Made by a program: the position numbers and the translations under genes. 46,196 nt of DNA from positions 1-46,196 of the forward strand of contig NZ_JQKD01000042.1 in NCBI RefSeq assembly GCF_000745855.1. Direction: 5' to 3'. Every line of letters starts with the position of its first letter. The first letter of the stretch is position 1. The notes beneath the pieces are model-generated. The model had not been told where the DNA came from, did not search any database, and saw only the letters and a list, made by a program, of their open reading frames with translations. This stretch comes from Xenophilus azovorans DSM 13620. GTDB taxonomy: Bacteria > Pseudomonadota > Gammaproteobacteria > Burkholderiales > Burkholderiaceae_C. Below are positions 7,689 through 17,475 of the stretch, in pieces.

Positions 7689-9238
7689 TGCGCCGCTTCC
7701 TTCTCGCGCAGGCGGAAGCGCTGGATCTTGCCGGTGGCGGTCTTGGGCAGCTCGTCGAGGAACTCGATGATGCGCGGGTACTTGTAGGGCGCCAGGCGCT
7801 CCTTGACGAAGGCCTTCAGCTCGGCGTCGGTGGCCTGCCGGCCGGCCTTGAGCACGACGAAGGCCTTGGTCTTGGTCAGCCCCTCGGCGTCGGGCGTGCC
7901 GATCACGGCCGCCTCCAGCACGGCGGGGTGCTGCATCAGCGTGGCCTCCACCTCGAAGGGTGAGACGTAGATGCCGCTGACCTTGAGCATGTCGTCGCTG
8001 CGGCCGGCGTAGGTGTAGTAGCCGTCGGCGTCGCGCACGTACTTGTCGCCGCTCTTGGTCCATGCGCCCTGGAAGGTCTCGCGCGTCTTCTCGCGGTTGC
8101 CCCAGTACATCAGCGCGCTGCTCGGCCCCTGGATGTACAGGTCGCCCACCTCGCCGTCGGCCACCGGGCGGCCGTCCTCGCCGCGCAGCTCGATCCCGTA
8201 GCCGGCGACCGGCTTGCCGGTGGTGCCGTAGCGCACGTCGCCCGGCCGGTTGGAGAGGAAGACGTGCAGCATCTCGGTGGAGCCGATGCCGTCGATGATG
8301 TCGCAGCCGTAGTGCGCCTTGAAGCGCTGCGCGATCTCCGCCGGCAGCGCCTCGCCGGCCGAGGAGCCCATGCGCAGGCGCACCGCTTCGCGCGGCGGCA
8401 GGGCGGGCGAGGCCAGCATGCCCGCATAGCCGGTGGGCGCGCCGAAGAACACGGTCGGCGCATGCTCGGTGTTCGTCCAGCGCTTGAAGACGGCGTCGGG
8501 CGTGGGCCGCTCGGCCATCAGCACCACCTTGGCGCCCACCGAGAGCGGGAAGGTCAGCGCGTTGCCCAGCCCGTAGGCGAAGTACAGCTTGGCGGCGGAG
8601 AAGCACACGTCGTCCTCGGTGATGCCCAGCACCGCCTTGCCGAACAGCTCGGCCGTCCACCACAGGTTGCCGTGCGTGTGCACCGTGCCCTTGGGTTTGC
8701 CGGTGGAGCCGGAGGAGTACAGCCAGAAGCCCGGATCGTCCGCCGCCGTGGGCGCGGGCGCGGCCTGCGGCGCGGCGGCGCCCAGCGCCTGCGCGAAGTC
8801 CTGCATGCCGTCGGGCAGATCGCCCGCGGGGTCGGCGACGAAGGCCGCCCGCAGCTCGTGCGGGCCCTTCTCCATCGCCGCCTGCAGCGTGGGCAGCAGC
8901 GCGCCCGACACCAGCGCCGCCTGTGCCCGGCTGTGCTCCAGCATGTAGGCGTAGTCGTCGGCGGTGAGCAGGGTGTTGACGGCCACCGGCACCACGCCGG
9001 CGTACAGGCAGCCGAGGAAGGCGACCGGCCAGTCGTTGGTGTCCAGCATCAGCAGCAGCACGCGCTCCTCGCGCCGGATGCCGGCCGCGGCCAGCGCGGC
9101 GGCCAGGCGGCGCGAGCGCTCCTCCAGCTGCGCATAGCTGAGCGTGCCGCGGTCGTCCACGTAGGCGATGCGCCCGGCACGCCCGCGGTTCAGGGCGAAC
9201 AGGTGCTCGGCGAAGTTCAGGCGGCTCGGGGGGGTCAT
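7685..9238 (-). CDS. bclA: Benzoate-CoA ligase
   Basis: The 517-residue enzyme would activate benzoate with ATP and CoA to benzoyl-CoA in the cytoplasm, the first committed step of the box pathway. It has the adenylate-forming core motif YSSGSTGKPKGTVHTHGN (about 165-182), the ISTEM-like block DGIGSTEMLHVF, the YTYAGRSDDMLKVSG hinge, and the C-terminal lysine in TGKIQRFRLR. The region KLYFAYGLGNALTFP is characteristic of benzoate-CoA ligases. Start Met 9238 follows a 44-bp gap after boxD. Length and motifs fit BclA/BadA closely. Activity on related acids such as 2-aminobenzoate cannot be excluded. Confidence 0.94.
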   Translation of the reverse strand: MTPPSRLNFAEHLFALNRGRAGRIAYVDDRGTLSYAQLEERSRRLAAALAAAGIRREERVLLLMLDTNDWPVAFLGCLYAGVVPVAVNTLLTADDYAYMLEHSRAQAALVSGALLPTLQAAMEKGPHELRAAFVADPAGDLPDGMQDFAQALGAAAPQAAPAPTAADDPGFWLYSSGSTGKPKGTVHTHGNLWWTAELFGKAVLGITEDDVCFSAAKLYFAYGLGNALTFPLSVGAKVVLMAERPTPDAVFKRWTNTEHAPTVFFGAPTGYAGMLASPALPPREAVRLRMGSSAGEALPAEIAQRFKAHYGCDIIDGIGSTEMLHVFLSNRPGDVRYGTTGKPVAGYGIELRGEDGRPVADGEVGDLYIQGPSSALMYWGNREKTRETFQGAWTKSGDKYVRDADGYYTYAGRSDDMLKVSGIYVSPFEVEATLMQHPAVLEAAVIGTPDAEGLTKTKAFVVLKAGRQATDAELKAFVKERLAPYKYPRIIEFLDELPKTATGKIQRFRLREKEAAQ

Positions 9239-9282
9239 CAGGAAGTCTCCAGTTCGTCTCGTTCGATCGCGGGGCGCGCCGC

Positions 9283-10833
9283 TCAGGGCTGCAGTGCTTC
9301 CAGCACGGCGGGGCCCGCCTGCACGGCCGCGCGCCGGTGGTAGAAGTCCAGCGCGCGCAGGCCGCCCAGCTCGGCGCCGCCGCCGGCGCGGCCCGGGCCG
9401 CCGTGCAGCGACATCGGCATCACGTTGCCGTGCCCGGTCTGGGCCTGGGCCACCTCGGGGGTGATGACGTGCACGCGGCCGTGGCTGGCCGCCAGCGCCG
9501 TGGCGAGGCGGGCCAGCTCGCCCGCGTCCTCGCCGTACAGCGAGGCGACCAGCGAGCCCTGGCCGCGCTCGGCCAGCGCCTCGGCGTGCGCCAGGTCGCG
9601 GTAGGGCATCAGCGTGGCGACCGGGCCGAAGACCTCGATGTCGTGCACCGCCTGCGCCGCGTCGGGCGTGCGCGTGCCCAGCAGCACTGGGCCGATGCAG
9701 GCGGCCACCTGCGGGTCGGCGTCGATCAGCGGGGCGGCGCGGCCGTCGTGCAGCACCTGCGCGGCGCCTTCCAGCGCCTGCAGCCCTTCGCGCACCGATG
9801 CCAGCTGCGCGCGGCTGACCAGCGCGCCCATGCGCACGGCTTCGTTGCGCGGGTTGCCCACGGTGGTCTTCGCCAGGCGCGCGCCGATCGCCTCGGCCGC
9901 CGCGTCGTAGGCCGCCTCGGGCACCAGGATGCGGCGGATGGCGGTGCACTTCTGGCCCGACTTGACCGTCATCTCGCGCACCACCTCCTTGACCAGCAGG
10001 TCGAAGGCCGGCGAGCCGGGCGCGGCGCCGGGCGCCAGCACGGCGCTGTTGAGGCTGTCGGCCTCGATGTTGGTGCGCACCGAGTGGCGCGCCACCGCGT
10101 CGTGGCCGCGGATCGTCGCCGCCGTCTCGGCCGAGCCGGTGAAGGAGAGCACGTCGAAGGGCTTGAGCTGGTCGAGCAGCCCGGCCGAGCTGCCGCACAC
10201 GACCGATAGCGCGCCGGCCGGCAGCACGCCGGCCTCGACCACGTCCCTGACCATGCGCTGCGTCAGCCAGGCGGTGGCCGTGGCCGGCTTGACGATCACC
10301 GGCACGCCCGAGAGCAGGGCAGGCGCCGCCTTCTCCCACAGCCCCCACGAGGGGAAGTTGAAGGCGTTGATGAACAGGGCCACGCCGCGCGTGGGCACCT
10401 GCACGTGCTGCGAGAGGAACACCGGCTCCTTGCCCAGCTTCGCCGGCTCGCCGTCGCGCAGCGCGCGGGCGTCGCCCAGCGCGTCGCCCCACTTCGCGTA
10501 CTGGCCGATCGTGAAGATCGCGCCGTCGATGTCCACCGCCGAGTCGTTCTTCACCGTGCCCGCGTTGGCAGTGGCGATCTCGTAGTAGGCGTCGCGGTTC
10601 GCCTGCAGCACCTTCACCACGGCGGCCAGCAGCCCGGCGCGCTCGCGGTAGGTGAGCGCGCGCAGCGCGGCGCCACCGGTGTCGCGGGCGAAGGCGAAGG
10701 CGCCGGCCAGGTCCAGGCCCGTCGCGTCGACGCGGACCAGTTCGGTGCCCAGCACCGGGTCGAACAGCGGCGTGCCGGCGCCGGTGCCCGGCTGCCAGCG
10801 GCCGCCGACGTAGTTGGAAAGAAGCTCGGTCAT
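9283..10833 (-). CDS. boxD: 3,4-dehydroadipyl-CoA semialdehyde dehydrogenase, BoxD
   Basis: The 516-residue aldehyde dehydrogenase resembles the dehydrogenase domain of PaaZ. It has the FINAFNFPSWGLWEKAAPALL motif, cofactor-site FTGSAETA, the catalytic Glu in NIEADSLNSAVL, and the catalytic Cys in SGQKCTAIRR (near residue 295). It would oxidise the BoxC product 3,4-dehydroadipyl-CoA semialdehyde with NADP+ to the acid, which then enters beta-oxidation. There is no hydratase domain, as expected for BoxD. The start lies 3 bp after the upstream DUF4863 gene, so the two are tightly co-transcribed. Confidence 0.95.
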   Translation of the reverse strand: MTELLSNYVGGRWQPGTGAGTPLFDPVLGTELVRVDATGLDLAGAFAFARDTGGAALRALTYRERAGLLAAVVKVLQANRDAYYEIATANAGTVKNDSAVDIDGAIFTIGQYAKWGDALGDARALRDGEPAKLGKEPVFLSQHVQVPTRGVALFINAFNFPSWGLWEKAAPALLSGVPVIVKPATATAWLTQRMVRDVVEAGVLPAGALSVVCGSSAGLLDQLKPFDVLSFTGSAETAATIRGHDAVARHSVRTNIEADSLNSAVLAPGAAPGSPAFDLLVKEVVREMTVKSGQKCTAIRRILVPEAAYDAAAEAIGARLAKTTVGNPRNEAVRMGALVSRAQLASVREGLQALEGAAQVLHDGRAAPLIDADPQVAACIGPVLLGTRTPDAAQAVHDIEVFGPVATLMPYRDLAHAEALAERGQGSLVASLYGEDAGELARLATALAASHGRVHVITPEVAQAQTGHGNVMPMSLHGGPGRAGGGAELGGLRALDFYHRRAAVQAGPAVLEALQP

Positions 10834-10836
10834 GGT

Positions 10837-11307
10837 TCAGGCACCCTTGGTGAATTCGATCTGCCCTTCGGGCAGGAGATAGAGGACGAGCGCGCGGCCC
10901 TGGCGCACGGTGGGCCGGTGCGCGCTGCCGGGCGGGTAGACGCACCAGCCGGCCGGCCGGCCGTCGAAGGTGGCCTCGCCGCCCTGCGGCAGGATCAGGT
11001 CGATCTCGCCGCCGGGATGGGTGTGGTGCGGGCCGGCGATGTCGTTCATGTCGACCACGTCGACGGAAAAGCGGTGCAGCGCGTCCTCGGCCTTGAACAC
11101 CCGCCCGTAGCGGATGCCGCCGCCCTCGCGCTCGCACAGCCAGCCTTCGGCCACGCCCTGCTCGCAGGCGGCCTTCAGGCAGGCGTAGGTGGTGCTGCCG
11201 GGGCCGTGCTCGCGGTTGAGCCAGGCGTCCAGCTCGCCGTCCAGCGGCCGGCCGGCCAACTGGGCGGTCAGGGTGGCGACCAGCGCATGAAAATCTTCCT
11301 TGGCCAT
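10837..11307 (-). CDS. DUF4863/PnbB-family small protein of the box operon
   Basis: The 156-residue product has a helical N-terminal part (about 1-45) and a cupin-like C-terminal half with HHTHPGGEIDLILP, PAGWCVYPPGSAHRPTV and ALVLYLLPEGQIEF. The histidines and glutamate of HTHPGGE could bind a metal. It resembles the DUF4863 family, which to my knowledge includes 4-hydroxylaminobenzoate lyase (PnbB) of nitrobenzoate degraders. I chose Met 11307 over the GTG at 11331 because a GAGAC ribosome-like site precedes it. It is the first gene of the operon with boxD and the ligase, so a benzoate-linked role is likely, but the function there is unknown. Confidence 0.82.
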   Translation of the reverse strand: MAKEDFHALVATLTAQLAGRPLDGELDAWLNREHGPGSTTYACLKAACEQGVAEGWLCEREGGGIRYGRVFKAEDALHRFSVDVVDMNDIAGPHHTHPGGEIDLILPQGGEATFDGRPAGWCVYPPGSAHRPTVRQGRALVLYLLPEGQIEFTKGA

Positions 11308-11355
11308 CGTGGTGTCTCGCGGGGTTGACACGCCGGCTTGTGGCTTCCGGCGATG

Positions 11356-11420
11356 TGCAGTATCTTGCTTGCACGCGAACCATAAAAGTCGCCGGACCCC
11401 CTGTCAAGCAATATAGTGCA
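11356..11420. promoter_or_regulatory. Divergent boxR / box-operon control region with TGCA half-sites
   Basis: On the minus strand a TTGACA -35 (11402-11407) and a TATGGT -10 (11379-11384) are 17 bp apart and would drive the DUF4863-boxD-ligase operon. On the plus strand a TATAGT -10-like box (11412-11417) precedes boxR. TGCA half-sites occur at 11356-11359, 11370-11373 and 11417-11420. An AGCA-N6-TGCA near-match (11407-11420) overlaps the -35 box, while the first pair is spaced by 10 bp. TGCA repeats are, from memory, the recognition element of the related BzdR/BoxR regulators. Confidence 0.6.
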
Positions 11421-11466
11421 TGTTTGGTGTTAACCCTAGGCCGGACGACCCCGAGGAAATGACTTC

Positions 11467-12402
11467 ATGACGGACCAGGAATCCGCCCTTGCCGTTCGGC
11501 CGGCGCAGGAGCACGCCGCCGCCGAGCCCGCCGAATCGCGCGACCCGCTGCTCACCGCCGTGGGCGAGCGGGTGCGCAGCCTGCGCGCGCGCCGTGGCCT
11601 CACCCGCAAGGCGGTGGCGCTGGCGGCGGACGTCTCCGAGCGGCACCTCGCCAACCTGGAATACGGCACCGGCAACGTGTCGATCCTGGTGCTGCAGCAG
11701 GTGGCCGGCGCGCTGCAGTGCTCCATGGCCGAGCTGCTGGGCGACGTGACCACCAGCTCGCCCGAGTGGCTGCTGATCCGCGAACTGCTGGAAAACCGCT
11801 CCGAGCCCGACCTGCGCCGCGTGCGCATGGCCATCGGCGAGCTGCTGGGCACCGCCGCGGTGGACCCGGCCCGCTCGCGCCGCATCGCGCTGGTCGGCCT
11901 GCGCGGCGCCGGCAAGTCCACCCTGGGCCAGATGCTGGCCGACGACCTGGAGCTGCCCTTCATCGAACTCGGCCGCGAGGTCGAGAAGCTCGCCGGCTGC
12001 AGCGTGCGCGAGATCCACGACCTGTACGGCACCAACGCCTACCGCCGCTACGAGCGCCGGGCGCTGGAAGAGACGGTGCAGATCTACAGCGAGGTGGTGA
12101 TCGCCACCCCCGGCGGCATCGTCTCCGACCCGGCCACCTTCAACGAACTGCTGGCGCACTGCACCACCGTGTGGCTGCGGGCGCGGCCCGAGGAGCACAT
12201 GGGCCGCGTGGCCGCCCAGGGCGACGTGCGCCCCATGGCCGCCAGCCGCGAGGCCATGGACGACCTCAAGCGCATCCTGGACGGGCGGGCCGCCTTCTAT
12301 TCCAAGGCCGACCTGCAGGTCGACACCAGCGGCCGGACGCTGCAGCAGGCCTTCGAGGCGCTGCGCACGGCGGTGCGCCAGGCGATGGCCGAGGCCGGAT
12401 AG
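11467..12402 (+). CDS. boxR: BoxR, benzoyl-CoA-responsive regulator (HTH + shikimate-kinase-like)
   Basis: The 311-residue product joins an N-terminal XRE-type helix-turn-helix (about 30-90: VRSLRARRGLTRKAVALAADVSERHLANLE) to a C-terminal shikimate-kinase-like domain (about 135-300). The P-loop is GLRGAGKST. This fusion is the BzdR/BoxR architecture, in which the kinase-like domain binds benzoyl-CoA and releases DNA. The gene is divergent from the catabolic operon and 145 bp upstream of boxC. TGCA half-sites at both sides imply that it represses both arms and itself. The assignment is secure; the operators are inferred. Confidence 0.95.
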   Translation: MTDQESALAVRPAQEHAAAEPAESRDPLLTAVGERVRSLRARRGLTRKAVALAADVSERHLANLEYGTGNVSILVLQQVAGALQCSMAELLGDVTTSSPEWLLIRELLENRSEPDLRRVRMAIGELLGTAAVDPARSRRIALVGLRGAGKSTLGQMLADDLELPFIELGREVEKLAGCSVREIHDLYGTNAYRRYERRALEETVQIYSEVVIATPGGIVSDPATFNELLAHCTTVWLRARPEEHMGRVAAQGDVRPMAASREAMDDLKRILDGRAAFYSKADLQVDTSGRTLQQAFEALRTAVRQAMAEAG

Positions 12403-12445
12403 GCCGGCCCGCCCTTCTTTGAGAGACAAAAAAACGCGGAAGGGG

Positions 12446-12500
12446 TTGACGTGCCCGATGACATGCACGATGATGCATGTCATGGATGCACAAAAATGCA
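12446..12500 (+). promoter_or_regulatory. boxC promoter with two TGCA-N6-TGCA operators
   Basis: A TTGACG -35 (12446-12451) and GATGAT -10 (12469-12474) are 17 bp apart. TGCA pairs with exact 6-bp spacing lie at 12464-12477, overlapping the -10, and at 12487-12500, just downstream of the likely start site. Two perfect tandem copies of the spacing reported, as I recall, for BzdR-type operators make this a strong candidate BoxR target. The site is 48-102 bp upstream of the boxC start. Confidence 0.72.
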
Positions 12501-12547
12501 TGTCGCATCCGGCCTGACCCCCACCGCCGCCACGCAGGAGACTTTCC

Positions 12548-14212
<1,665 letters not shown>

Positions 14213-14234
14213 CCGAACCGAGAGGAGATTCCCC

Positions 14235-15662
14235 ATGAGCAGCATCAACTACAGCGAGAAGATCCCCAACAACGTCAACCTCTCGGAAGACCGCACGCTG
14301 CAGCGCGCGCTCGAGGGCTGGCAGCCGAACTTCATCAACTGGTGGGACGACGTCGGCCCCGAGGGCTCCACCAACTACGACGTCTACCTGCGCACCGCGG
14401 TGAGCGTGGACCCGAACGGCTGGGCCCAGTTCGGCCACGTGAAGATGCGCGACTACCGCTGGGGCATCTTCCTGAACCCCGGCGACGCGGAGCGCAAGAT
14501 CCACTTCGGCGACCACATGGGCGAGAAGGCCTGGCAGGACGTGCCCGGCGAGCACCGTGCCAACCTGCGCCGCATTATCGTCACGCAGGGCGACACCGAG
14601 CCCGCCTCGGTCGAGCAGCAGCGCCACCTGGGCCTGACGGCGCCCAGCCAGTACGACCTGCGCAACCTGTTCCAGGTCAACGTGGAGGAAGGCCGCCACC
14701 TGTGGGCGATGGTCTACCTGCTGCACAAGCACTTCGGCCGCGACGGCCGCGAGGAGGCCGAAGCCCTGCTGGAGCGCCAGAGCGGTGACGAGAACAACCC
14801 GCGCATCCTGGGCGCCTTCAACGAGAAGACGCCCGACTGGCTGAGCTTCTTCATGTTCACCTACTTCACCGACCGCGACGGCAAGTTCCAGCTTTCCGCG
14901 CTGGCCGAGAGTGCCTTCGACCCGCTGGCGCGCACGACGAAATTCATGCTGACCGAGGAGGCGCATCACATGTTCGTGGGCGAGTCCGGCGTCAGCCGCG
15001 TGGTGCAGCGCACCTGCCAGGTGATGAACGAGTTGAAGACCGACGACCCGAAGAAGGTGCGCGAGGCCGGCGCGATCGACCTGGAGACCATCCAGCGCTA
15101 CCTGAACTTCCACTACTCGGTGACCATCGACCTCTTCGGCGCCGACCAGTCGAGCAACGCCGCCATCTTCTACAGCTCGGGCCTGAAGGGCCGCTACGAG
15201 GAAGGCAAGCGCACCGACGACCACGTGCTCAAGGGCCAGACCTACAAGGTGCTCGAAGTGCAGAACGGGCAGCTCGTCGAGAAGGAAGTGCCGATGCTCA
15301 ACGCGCTGAACGAGGTGCTGCGCGACGACTTCATCAAGGACTCGGTGGCCGGCGTCGGCCGCTGGAACAAGGTGATCGAGAAGGCCGGCATCCCCTTCCG
15401 CCTGCAGGTGCCGCACAAGGCATTCAACCGCGCCATCGGCGCGCTGGCCGGCATCAGGATGTCGCCCGACGGCCGCGTGGTCAGCCAGGCCGAGTGGGAC
15501 GCGAAGAAGAAGGAGTGGCTCCCCACCGACGAGGACCGCGCCTTCGTCGCCTCGCTGATGGGCCGCGTGGTCGAGCCCGGCAAGTTCGCCAACTGGATCG
15601 CGCCGCCCGTCATGGGCATCAACCGCCAGCCGGTGGACTTCGAATATGTCCGTTTCGGCTAA
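14235..15662 (+). CDS. boxB: Benzoyl-CoA 2,3-epoxidase oxygenase component, BoxB
   Basis: The 475-residue product is the di-iron oxygenase that forms 2,3-epoxybenzoyl-CoA from benzoyl-CoA and O2. The iron ligands are visible as two E-x-x-H helices: EEGRHLWAM (about 153-161) and TEEAHHMFVGESG (about 239-251). The N-terminus and length match BoxB. GAGGAG precedes the start. It sits 22 bp after boxC and receives electrons from BoxA. Confidence 0.97.
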   Translation: MSSINYSEKIPNNVNLSEDRTLQRALEGWQPNFINWWDDVGPEGSTNYDVYLRTAVSVDPNGWAQFGHVKMRDYRWGIFLNPGDAERKIHFGDHMGEKAWQDVPGEHRANLRRIIVTQGDTEPASVEQQRHLGLTAPSQYDLRNLFQVNVEEGRHLWAMVYLLHKHFGRDGREEAEALLERQSGDENNPRILGAFNEKTPDWLSFFMFTYFTDRDGKFQLSALAESAFDPLARTTKFMLTEEAHHMFVGESGVSRVVQRTCQVMNELKTDDPKKVREAGAIDLETIQRYLNFHYSVTIDLFGADQSSNAAIFYSSGLKGRYEEGKRTDDHVLKGQTYKVLEVQNGQLVEKEVPMLNALNEVLRDDFIKDSVAGVGRWNKVIEKAGIPFRLQVPHKAFNRAIGALAGIRMSPDGRVVSQAEWDAKKKEWLPTDEDRAFVASLMGRVVEPGKFANWIAPPVMGINRQPVDFEYVRFG

Positions 15663-15735
15663 GGTCGGCTGACGCGCCGCCGCCCCGCCTGCACGAAGGA
15701 GGAGGGGCGCGCGCCGCACCACAAGGAGAGACACG

Positions 15736-17010
15736 ATGGACATGGCTGTCGACGCGGCGGTGATCAGGCAGCACCTGATCGACCCCGAGATCTGCATCCG
15801 CTGCAACACCTGCGAGGCCACCTGCCCGGTCGGCGCGATCACCCACGACGACCGCAACTACGTGGTGCGGGCCGATGTGTGCAACAGCTGCATGGCCTGC
15901 ATCTCGCCCTGCCCGACCGGCTCGATCGACAACTGGCGCACGATGCCGGTGGTCCGCGCCTACAGCATCGAGGAGCAGCTCACCTGGGACGAACTGCCGG
16001 CCGAGTTGACGCCCGACCAGCTGGCCGCCGAGGGCGTCGCCGCCGACGAGGTGGCCGTCGCCGCGCCCCCCATGCCCGAGCCGCAGCCCGCCGAGCCCGG
16101 CACCGCGCCGTTCAACTCCGCCAGCTACGGCGCCACGCGCCCGCCGTGGTCGGCCGCGCATCCGTACACCAACCTGCACGCGCCCAAGAGCCCGGTCGTC
16201 GCCACCGTCACCGGCAACTTCAACTGCACCGAGGCCGGCTTCGACAGCGAGACGCACCATGTGGTGCTCGACTTCGGCGCCATGCCCTTCCCGGTGCTGG
16301 AGGGCCAGTCCATCGGCATCATCCCGCCGGGCCTGGACGCGCTGGGCCGGCCGCACCAGCCGCGCCAGTACTCGGTGGCCAGCGCGCGCAACGGCGAGCG
16401 GCCGGGCTACAACAACCTGTCGCTCACCGTGAAGCGCGTCACCGAGGACCACCAGGGCCAGCCGGTGCGCGGCATCTGCTCCAACTACGTGTGCGACCTG
16501 AAGGTGGGCGACGAGGTCAAGGTGGTGGGCCCCTTCGGCAGCAGCTTCCTGATGCCGAACCACCCGAAGTCGCACATCGTCATGATCTGCACCGGCACCG
16601 GCAGCGCGCCGATGCGGGCCATGACCGAGTGGCGCCGCCGCCTGCGCAAGAGCGGCAAGTTCGAGGGCGGCAAGCTGATGCTCTTCTTCGGCGCGCGCAC
16701 CCCGCAGGAGCTGCCCTACTTCGGCCCGCTGCAGTCGCTGCCCAAGGACTTCATCGACATCAACTTCGCCTTCTCGCGCATGCCCGGCCAGCCGAAGAAG
16801 TACGTGCAGGACCGCCTGCGCGAGCGCGCCGCCGACCTGGTGGCGCTGCTCCAGGACGGCGCCAGCCACTTCTACGTGTGCGGCCTCAAGAGCATGGAGG
16901 AAGGCGTGGTGCTGGCGCTGCGCGACGTCGCCAACGACGCCGGGCTGAACTGGGAGAGCGTGGCCGCGCAGCTCAAGCAGGAAGGGCGGCTGCACCTGGA
17001 GACGTACTGA
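15736..17010 (+). CDS. boxA: Benzoyl-CoA epoxidase reductase component, BoxA
   Basis: The 424-residue product transfers electrons from NADPH to BoxB. Its N-terminus holds two [4Fe-4S] motifs, [12 protein letters not shown] (about 18-29) and [12 protein letters not shown] (about 48-59). A Pro/Ala-rich linker follows (about 95-130). The C-terminal part is an FAD/NADPH reductase with [17 protein letters not shown] and [14 protein letters not shown], and a near-terminal aromatic residue (LETY). An AAGGAGAG ribosome site precedes the start. It is the last box gene. Confidence 0.96.
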   Translation: MDMAVDAAVIRQHLIDPEICIRCNTCEATCPVGAITHDDRNYVVRADVCNSCMACISPCPTGSIDNWRTMPVVRAYSIEEQLTWDELPAELTPDQLAAEGVAADEVAVAAPPMPEPQPAEPGTAPFNSASYGATRPPWSAAHPYTNLHAPKSPVVATVTGNFNCTEAGFDSETHHVVLDFGAMPFPVLEGQSIGIIPPGLDALGRPHQPRQYSVASARNGERPGYNNLSLTVKRVTEDHQGQPVRGICSNYVCDLKVGDEVKVVGPFGSSFLMPNHPKSHIVMICTGTGSAPMRAMTEWRRRLRKSGKFEGGKLMLFFGARTPQELPYFGPLQSLPKDFIDINFAFSRMPGQPKKYVQDRLRERAADLVALLQDGASHFYVCGLKSMEEGVVLALRDVANDAGLNWESVAAQLKQEGRLHLETY

Positions 17011-17028
17011 ACCGGCAACCGTGCCCGG

Positions 17029-17048
17029 GCCTGCGCGTCCATGCAGGC
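17029..17048 (+). terminator. Weak inverted repeat after boxA
   Basis: GCCTGC and GCAGGC form 6-bp arms around an 8-nt loop, 19 bp after the boxA stop and just before the convergent HEPN gene. There is no T-tract. It may be a weak or Rho-assisted termination site. Confidence 0.3.
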
Positions 17049-17052
17049 GCTG

Positions 17053-17475
17053 CTATTCGGGTGGCGCGAGCGCTTCCACCCTGGCCGCGACGGCACGGCA
17101 GGCCGTCAGCAGGTCGGCCACGATGCGCTCGTCGATGTTCAGGTCGCCTTCGTATTCGCCGAGGTTGCGGATGTCGTGGCACTTGGACAGCACACGCCAC
17201 ACCTCGGGGCCGAGTCCGACCGTGTGCGGCAGCATCTGGAAAACGATGTAGCGGTTGCCCGAGCGGTACCCGTGCCAGCGCAGAGCGGCGAGGCTCAGCG
17301 CATGGGCGGCGTTGTAGGCCAGGTCGAAGCGGCTTTCGAGCGACAGGGTGCGGGTACCGGCATCGGCCAGCCGGGCTTTCCCGGAACGCAGCAGGCCCCC
17401 GAACTCCACCGCATCGGGTGGCTCTGCCCGCAGCGGCTTGCTGGGGCCGCACAGATTCTCAAACGCTGAAGGCAT
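17053..17475 (-). CDS. HEPN-domain protein paired with HTH-nucleotidyltransferase
   Basis: The 140-residue, mostly helical product has the pattern of a HEPN protein: FDLAYNAAHALSLAALRWHGYR (about 49-70) and CHDIRNLGEYEGD (about 99-111). The RN-x-x-x-YEG block is typical of HEPN partners of minimal nucleotidyltransferases. The canonical RNase motif R-x4-6-H is not evident in the helix pair, so RNase activity is uncertain. The start overlaps the end of the upstream nucleotidyltransferase gene by 17 bp, so the two form one operon. MNT/HEPN pairs are known toxin-antitoxin modules, with HEPN usually the toxin. Confidence 0.75.
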   Translation of the reverse strand: MPSAFENLCGPSKPLRAEPPDAVEFGGLLRSGKARLADAGTRTLSLESRFDLAYNAAHALSLAALRWHGYRSGNRYIVFQMLPHTVGLGPEVWRVLSKCHDIRNLGEYEGDLNIDERIVADLLTACRAVAARVEALAPPE

